Positions 22,980-26,844 of a DNA stretch of 26,844 bases are shown piece by piece. The DNA is from an uncultured Johnsonella sp. Its GTDB lineage: Bacteria; Bacillota; Clostridia; Lachnospirales; Lachnospiraceae. A program made the position numbers and the translations under genes. Numbering within the stretch: position 1 is the stretch's first letter; every line of letters begins with the position of its first letter. A model generated the notes under the pieces. It had not been told where the DNA came from, made no database searches, and saw only the letters and a list, made by a program, of their open reading frames with translations. Where the stretch lies: NCBI GenBank assembly GCA_900766185.1, contig CAAFUL010000034.1, positions 1 to 26,844 on the forward strand, written 5' to 3'.

Positions 22980-23285
22980 ATGGAGCATCTGTCAACAAAC
23001 GCTAAGACCTTTCTGCTGAGAAGATTAGGACTTGAGGAAATAACCATGTACCCTCTGGCAACCTCGGTTTAAACACATACTTACAAATACAAAGGATAAA
23101 AGAAAGTGAGCGACAAATTTGTAAGACAAAAAATAGGCGTGGCAGCCTATTTGTGATGATGTAAATGGGGATAATGATACTTCTTTAGTGAAAGCCGGCT
23201 CATCTTGAAAAGAGGCGGAGGTGAAATTCTTATGTTGTGTGTCAAGACACCTGTTAATGTCAGAAAACTTAAAGACATTTGAATT
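22980..23285 (+). ncRNA. structured repeat, copy B, ending in a 16-codon ORF
   Basis: This is the second copy of the 21960-22260 unit. The hairpin AAATAGG (23131-23137), loop CGTGGCAG, CCTATTT (23146-23152) has compensating changes on both sides relative to copy A while the loop is kept. AAGCCGGCTC and AGAGGCGGAGGTGAAATTC are conserved. GTGTC-AA-GACAC makes a further stem in the ORF. It lies just before the small gene and recombinase, for which it may be a regulatory leader. Confidence 0.55.
23232..23282 (+). CDS. 16-residue ORF in repeat copy B
   Basis: MLCVKTPVNVRKLKDI follows GGAGGTGAAATTC and is the counterpart of the 17-residue ORF at 22204. It ends 50 bases before the next gene's ATG. 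It could be a leader peptide; the function is unknown. Confidence 0.45.
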   Translation: MLCVKTPVNVRKLKDI

Positions 23286-23332
23286 TTAAAAATCAGGGTA
23301 AACATACTTATAATATAAATACAAGGAGATTT

Positions 23333-23491
23333 ATGAAAAGCGATATAACAAAATTACAGATTAATACAATTATAGCTTTAGCATTGATGAGATATTTATA
23401 CAGAAAAAGAGAAATATCAGAAAAGGTTTATCGAAAAATCTTACAAAAATATGGAAAGGTAGTGATTGCCAAAGAGAGCAAATTATGTTAA
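23333..23491 (+). CDS. small basic helical protein (SHOCT-like) upstream of recombinase
   Basis: The 52-residue protein reads MKSDITKLQINTIIALALMR then YLYRKREISEKVYRKILQKYG and a short tail. The segment with an acidic/basic alternation, EISEKVYRKILQ, resembles the short C-terminal oligomerisation (SHOCT-type) motif of small mobile-element proteins. AAGGAGATTT precedes the ATG. It sits 37 bases before the recombinase start, the place where such elements often encode a small accessory or directionality protein. Confidence 0.6.
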   Translation: MKSDITKLQINTIIALALMRYLYRKREISEKVYRKILQKYGKVVIAKESKLC

Positions 23492-23528
23492 TATAAGATA
23501 ACAAAACGAGGAGTACAAAAAAGATGAA

Positions 23529-25223
23529 ATGATAGTAAAGAAAAGAGTAGTGGCTATATATGCGAGAGTATCGACTGAGCATGAGGCTCAAATTTCTGCA
23601 TTGGGTAATCAAATTCAGTATTATGATGATTTATTTGAAAAACATCCTGAGTGGGAACTGTATGATCGCTATATAGATGAAGGAATAACAGGTACTTCTG
23701 TTAAAAAGAGAAAAAATTTTATGAGAATGATGCAAGACGCATCAAAAAATAAATTTGATCTTATTGTAACAAGAGAGGTATCTAGGTTTGCAAGGAATAC
23801 AGTTGATACACTACAGCAAACTCGTATATTAAGGCGAGAAGGTGTAGAAGTATATTTTACAGAAGATAACATATGGACAATGAATGATGAAGATGGTGAA
23901 TTAAGACTGACAATTATGGCGACACTTGCACAAAATGAAAGCAAGAAAACATCTGTCAGGGTAAAAGCAGGACAAATGATTTCATTTAAAAATGGTGTTC
24001 TATATGGAAATGGTAATATACTAGGGTATGACAGAATTGGCAAAGAGTATGTGCTTAATGAATTGCAAGCAAGAACAGTGCGTAGAATTTTTGATTTATA
24101 CTTAGATGGAAATGGCGTTAGAAAAATTCAATTTGCACTGGAAAAAGAAGAACATTTAACAGCTACAGGACTTACAAAATGGCAACCTGGGAATATCAGC
24201 AGAATATTAAGGAACTCCTTTTATTGTGGTACAATAGTTTATCGTAAGCAATTTGTTCCGGATTTTTTAGAACAGAAAAAAATAAATAATTTTGGTGAGG
24301 TTGATAAAGTCATTGTTGAAGGCAGACATACCCCAATTGTTACAAAAGAACAGTTTGAAAAAGTTCAGCAAATACTTAGTAGCAAGTCGGAGTCTGTGCA
24401 TAATAAAGGCTGTAGAGGAAAAAAGATCTCTAAAGATGTTTGGTGTCGTAAAATGAAATGTGAATGTGGTAGTTCCTACAATCGTGTTACATGGCACAAA
24501 TCGTCTGAAGGACCTCAATATGCATACCAATGTTATAGTCAGATAAGGACAGGAACATTTAAAACTCGTGAGAGAAAAGGACTTATTACTGAAGGAATTT
24601 GTGTAACTAAGATGGTTCCAAGATGGAAATTAGAAGTTATGGCTGATATAATATTTCAAAAATTTTGGAATGATAGAGAAGGAGTCCTTGCAATTGCGAA
24701 CGAAATGCTGGATAATTGCTATGAAAACGAACATGATAACGAGGCATTAGATCGCAAGCGTGATTTAGAAGATAAAATGGAACTATGGAATCGAAAATAT
24801 AACAATCTTTTAGACATGCGAATGGCTGGAGAAATTGAAAAAGACAGGTACGACGAAAAGCGTGAACAAATTCTAAAGGAACAGCAACATCTAAAAAAGC
24901 AGTTAGAAATAATAGGTGAAGAAACCAGTTTATCAGATGACATATATATGGACAAAGTTGAAATTCTTAAATACGGCTTAGAACAGAATTTCAATTTTTC
25001 AACGAGACATATTCCGGAAGAAGTTATTGATGCATTTATAAAGGAAATTATCGTATGCCAAGATGGATTTATATGGAAATTGAATTTAACTCCAGATGAC
25101 GAGTTAAAGATGCAAGTGGACGGAAGAACAAACAATTATACAGTAACCCAAACAGAACTTTCCTCTGATATGACACAGCAGCACAGGCAGCGATTGCGGA
25201 TGGAGGAAAATAGAAGAGCGTAA
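23529..25223 (+). CDS. large serine recombinase (site-specific, transposon type)
   Basis: The 564-residue protein has a resolvase catalytic domain at about residues 6-155: IYARVSTEHEAQ gives catalytic Ser15, followed by DEGITGTSVKKR, REVSRFARNTVD and LAQNESKKTSVRVKAGQ. A recombinase domain (LGYDRIGKEYVLNELQARTV, RILRNSFYCGTIVYRKQ, GRHTPIVTKEQFEKVQ) and a zinc-ribbon-like part (KCECGSSYNRV...YQCYS) come next. A long coiled region then leads to the C-terminus. This is the TnpX/TndX type that excises and integrates mobile elements by a two-base crossover. The GAGGAG site is a little far from ATG 23529; a three-codon frame (ATG AAA TGA) sits between. The tail after about residue 550 changes character. 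Confidence 0.92.
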   Translation: MIVKKRVVAIYARVSTEHEAQISALGNQIQYYDDLFEKHPEWELYDRYIDEGITGTSVKKRKNFMRMMQDASKNKFDLIVTREVSRFARNTVDTLQQTRILRREGVEVYFTEDNIWTMNDEDGELRLTIMATLAQNESKKTSVRVKAGQMISFKNGVLYGNGNILGYDRIGKEYVLNELQARTVRRIFDLYLDGNGVRKIQFALEKEEHLTATGLTKWQPGNISRILRNSFYCGTIVYRKQFVPDFLEQKKINNFGEVDKVIVEGRHTPIVTKEQFEKVQQILSSKSESVHNKGCRGKKISKDVWCRKMKCECGSSYNRVTWHKSSEGPQYAYQCYSQIRTGTFKTRERKGLITEGICVTKMVPRWKLEVMADIIFQKFWNDREGVLAIANEMLDNCYENEHDNEALDRKRDLEDKMELWNRKYNNLLDMRMAGEIEKDRYDEKREQILKEQQHLKKQLEIIGEETSLSDDIYMDKVEILKYGLEQNFNFSTRHIPEEVIDAFIKEIIVCQDGFIWKLNLTPDDELKMQVDGRTNNYTVTQTELSSDMTQQHRQRLRMEENRRA

Positions 25224-25350
25224 ATATTTTTACTTCACAACGCTGATTATTACAAGGGATGATGTGAATGAGTATATGAAATATCATTCCGAATATACGA
25301 AAGCGAACCGATTTAAAGATATTATTTGTAAAATCTATATATAACTTGAA
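25224..25350. other. out-of-frame coding remnant behind the recombinase
   Basis: In another frame from about 25205 the sequence reads KIEERKYFYFTTLITRDDVN and then EYMKYHSEYTKANRFKDIIC, ending KIYI-stop near 25342. This is coherent protein sequence with no start, overlapping the recombinase end in a different frame. It may be the displaced original C-terminus of the recombinase or the tail of a lost gene. I cannot tell which. Confidence 0.4.
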
Positions 25351-25381
25351 AGGGGCTATCGGGAAAAAATAGCCCCTTTTT
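25351..25381 (+). terminator. strong terminator after the recombinase region
   Basis: AGGGGCTAT and ATAGCCCCT form a 9-base stem around CGGGAAAAA and are followed by five T. Confidence 0.9.
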
Positions 25382-25405
25382 AATTTCCTCGAATTCGAGG
25401 GAATT
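25382..25405. repeat. 24-bp near-perfect palindrome
   Basis: The core CCTCGAATTCGAGG (25387-25400) is a perfect 14-base palindrome, flanked by AATT on both sides with one mismatched pair. It directly follows the terminator and is more GC-rich than the surroundings. Confidence 0.8.
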
Positions 25406-25535
25406 AAAAATATTATCTGAAGCTGAAACTGTAAAAAAGCTGAAGTAAAATGAATCTTAAAATAATCCTGTAAAGAGGTGATTGGAGTAACATCTAACCA
25501 CCTTTTTTCTTGTAATAAATGAAGGAGGTGAAATA

Positions 25536-25673
25536 TTGATCAATGAAGAAGTAAGCAGACAGGTTATTGCCATAGTAGAAAGAGGAAACATAAGATCAGC
25601 AAAAATGGTAATAGACCTTATGAGAACTAACACAGGCAAAGAAACAAGAATTAGATTTGTAAAAATTAGCTAA
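25536..25673 (+). CDS. small protein, 45 residues (PcfB-like start?)
   Basis: GAAGGAGGTGAAATA gives a strong ribosome site for TTG 25536. The peptide MINEEVSRQVIAIVERGNIR then SAKMVIDLMRTNTGKETRIR and a short tail. The first 30 residues faintly resemble the N-terminus of PcfB/DUF3801 proteins of conjugative elements, but the rest does not, so it may be a truncated copy. The weight of evidence is the ribosome site and the open frame. Confidence 0.5.
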   Translation: MINEEVSRQVIAIVERGNIRSAKMVIDLMRTNTGKETRIRFVKIS

Positions 25674-25731
25674 AAATGGTACAATACTAAAAATATCAAG
25701 TAAAACAAATTAGAAGTTGGAGGAAAGTAAA

Positions 25732-25914
25732 ATGGCTAAAAATGATAGATTTGAAAAAATTTATACTCAAGGTACAGTCAATGTGATGGAAATTTGGGTG
25801 GATAAAGAAACCGGAGTGAATTATGTCTATCGTCAATCTGGATATGCTGGAGGTTTGACTCCACTACTGGATAGAGATGGAAAACCTATCGTTTCGCCTA
25901 TTATCAATAGGTAA
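25732..25914 (+). CDS. DUF6440 family protein
   Basis: This 60-residue protein contains the hallmark ETGVNYVYRQSGYAGGLTPL followed by LDRDGKPIV, which almost defines DUF6440. The family consists of small soluble proteins of unknown function, often carried on Firmicutes mobile elements. The start is ATG 25732 (MAKNDRF) because TTGGAGGAAAG lies just before it; the frame extends 15 bases further upstream without a site. A terminator follows at 25978. Confidence 0.8.
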   Translation: MAKNDRFEKIYTQGTVNVMEIWVDKETGVNYVYRQSGYAGGLTPLLDRDGKPIVSPIINR

Positions 25915-25977
25915 ATATCAACGGATAAAGCAGTTCGGAAACTCGCTGTTTGTCTAATTAAATATAACAATTTGAGA

Positions 25978-26009
25978 AACAGTAAATCAAAAAAGGTTTA
26001 CTGTTTTTT
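25978..26009 (+). terminator. terminator after the DUF6440 gene
   Basis: AACAGTAAA and TTTACTGTT form the stem around TCAAAAAAGG, followed by a T-run. The loop side belongs to a 15-base sequence that is repeated 57 bases downstream. Confidence 0.85.
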
Positions 26010-26054
26010 GTTACTCAATTTTCAAAATACAAGCGTCAATAAATCAAAAAAGGT
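25983..26054. repeat. 15-bp direct repeat TAAATCAAAAAAGGT at 25983 and 26040
   Basis: The 15 bases at 25983-25997 and 26040-26054 are identical. The second copy sits just before the sequence changes from element-like genes to a gene remnant in a neighbouring context. It may mark the right boundary of the mobile element, but no matching copy was found near the left part. Confidence 0.5.
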
Positions 26055-26057
26055 ACT

Positions 26058-26345
26058 TGACAAAACGCTCTCTGGGGAAACTCAAAAGATATAGAACCGT
26101 ATGTAGATGAAAAGTTTGAAAATAATATTCTTTTAACTGATACTGAAAAACTTACCATGAGTGGTAGACCTAAAAACCCTAAATATGCAAGAAATATTAT
26201 GCACTACATCAAAGTAAAGACAGTGAATGAAATTCTCTTAAAATCAATCAAAGAAATAACCGACTTTGCAAAAGAAGAAAAGCAAGAGTTTCTAAAAGTG
26301 ATGAACAAGTTATCTGATGAAAAAAGAGATTACTTTATTTATTCA
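26058..26345 (+). pseudogene. 3' part of an unrecognised gene
   Basis: From a stop near 26058 the frame stays open: QNALWGNSKDIEPYVDEKFE, then NNILLTDTEKLTMSGRPKNP, KYARNIMHYIKVKTVNEILL and KSIKEITDFAKEEKQEFLKV. It runs on past 26340 into the HxlR gene of the other strand and stops only at 26415-26417. An internal ATG (26157) has no ribosome site. This looks like the C-terminal piece of a gene whose front was lost, probably at the element boundary, and whose own stop was also lost. I do not recognise the family. Confidence 0.45.
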
Positions 26346-26687
26346 TTTATTTTTAGGTTTTTCAAGAGATTTCAATTCTGTAATATAGTCCAAACCAAAA
26401 ACTTCTATTTCATCTAATATTTTTTGAAATTTAGTTCCGATTTTACTCAAAGAATATTCAACATGAGGGGGAACTTCCGCAAAAACTTTTCGATTAACGA
26501 GCCTATCTGCTTCAAGCTGACGAAGTTGTCTTGTTAAAACAGTCCTTGTAGTTTCAGGCATCAATTTTTCAAGTTCATTAAATCTCTTAGTGCCTGTACT
26601 AAGATGATATAGTATTACAATTGCCCATTTCCCTTGTAAAACTCTTTGAGTAGTAACATAGGGACATTTATCATAAATATTTGACAT
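26343..26687 (-). CDS. HxlR family winged-helix regulator
   Basis: The 114-residue protein shows the HxlR pattern: CPYVTTQRVLQGKWAIVILY at the start with its single conserved Cys, then HLSTGTKRFNELEKLMPETT, RTVLTRQLRQLEADRLVNRK and FAEVPPHVEYSLSKIGTKFQ. HxlR regulators bind as dimers to the promoter of the divergent neighbour, usually an oxidoreductase or stress gene, and often sense redox or electrophile signals through that Cys. A GGAGGT site lies 4-5 bases before ATG 26687. The gene beginning at 26834 on the other strand is the likely target. Confidence 0.92.
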   Translation of the reverse strand: MSNIYDKCPYVTTQRVLQGKWAIVILYHLSTGTKRFNELEKLMPETTRTVLTRQLRQLEADRLVNRKVFAEVPPHVEYSLSKIGTKFQKILDEIEVFGLDYITELKSLEKPKNK

Positions 26688-26732
26688 ATCAAACCTCCGA
26701 AAATAATTAAAGTAACATGATAGATACTATGT

Positions 26733-26761
26733 ATTATAAATGTTCGTACTTGTAAAATCAA
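26733..26761 (-). promoter_or_regulatory. hxlR promoter
   Basis: On the minus strand TTGATT (26756-26761) and TATAAT (26733-26738) are separated by exactly 17 bases. It overlaps the divergent promoter, so one bound HxlR dimer could affect both. Confidence 0.65.
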
Positions 26762-26779
26762 GACTTTAAAAAGTATAAT
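26750..26779 (+). promoter_or_regulatory. promoter of the divergent gene at 26834
   Basis: TTGTAA (26750-26755) and TATAAT (26774-26779) have an 18-base spacer. The -35 shares the region with the hxlR -35. Confidence 0.55.
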
Positions 26780-26833
26780 ATAAACAGGAAATCAAAAGTA
26801 AATTTCCAATATTAAAAAAGGAGATAAACAGAT

Positions 26834-26844
26834 ATGAAAAATGA
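26834..26844 (+). CDS. start of a gene truncated by the window end
   Basis: ATG 26834 follows AAAAAGGAGATAAACAG, a strong ribosome site. Only three full codons (MKN) are in view. It is divergent from hxlR and is the probable target of that regulator; the product cannot be judged. Confidence 0.6.

Noticed and set aside
25470..25512. AGGTG...CACCTTTTTT as a terminator
   Set aside because: The stem is only about five bases with a long loop, too weak to list.
1..26844. CRISPR array
   Set aside because: No set of regularly spaced direct repeats is present; repeats found are inverted or two-copy.
1..26844. tRNA or rRNA genes
   Set aside because: I saw no cloverleaf with a CCA-adjacent acceptor or T-loop consensus and no rRNA-like sequence.

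Overview
The window is low-GC DNA from a Firmicutes-type anaerobe, most likely a Clostridia-class gut or oral organism. The basis is the AT-rich codon use, AGGAGG-type ribosome sites, ECF-type transporter genes, a large serine recombinase and the IS families present. I cannot name the species. It reads as a chromosomal edge followed by a worn accessory region and then a mobile element.

Layout. (1) 1-2320: a minus-strand operon of a Nudix hydrolase with a duplicated N-terminal segment and two DUF4230 membrane-anchored proteins; a long imperfect hairpin sits at the extreme left. (2) 2320-5450: degraded DNA with a 216-bp inverted repeat pair around a frameshifted gene remnant, a RhuM/Fic pseudogene carrying a perfect intragenic palindrome, and remnants of IS3-family elements. 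(3) 5452-10023: a minus-strand defence-like block, bounded on both sides by same-orientation IS3 remnants. It runs pglZ fragment -> decayed BrxA-like gene -> intact 1208-residue protein that looks like PD-(D/E)xK nuclease + helical repeats + GreA/B-C-like + PIN-like. (4) 10266-11520: an HTH repressor and an ORF6N phage-antirepressor-type gene, again with a perfect intragenic palindrome.

(5) 11676-26040: mobile element material. It holds an orphan MobC with a hairpin-rich, oriT-like stretch, an IS110-family insertion with a candidate bridge-RNA leader, and a TetR-controlled transport operon. That operon contains a heterodimeric ABC exporter-type pair, a double-ATPase EcfA, an EcfT and a Trep_Strep-type S component. 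After it come a sigma-70 region-4-like regulator, two diverged copies of a structured RNA-like repeat each ending in a tiny conserved ORF (an IS200 element lies between them), a small basic protein and a large serine recombinase. Small genes and terminators follow. (6) 26040-26844: a gene remnant, an HxlR regulator, and the first codons of a divergent gene.

How the parts may work together: the TetR protein probably binds AATATTGAAT/ATTCAATATT sites before its own gene and before the ABC genes, so the transporter genes form one regulated unit. The serine recombinase would move the element, and MobC plus the oriT-like stretch would let it be mobilised in trans, because no relaxase gene remains here. 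The most unusual items are the dual-nuclease-like 1208-residue protein in its PglZ/BrxA-like context and the repeated RNA with a covarying hairpin.
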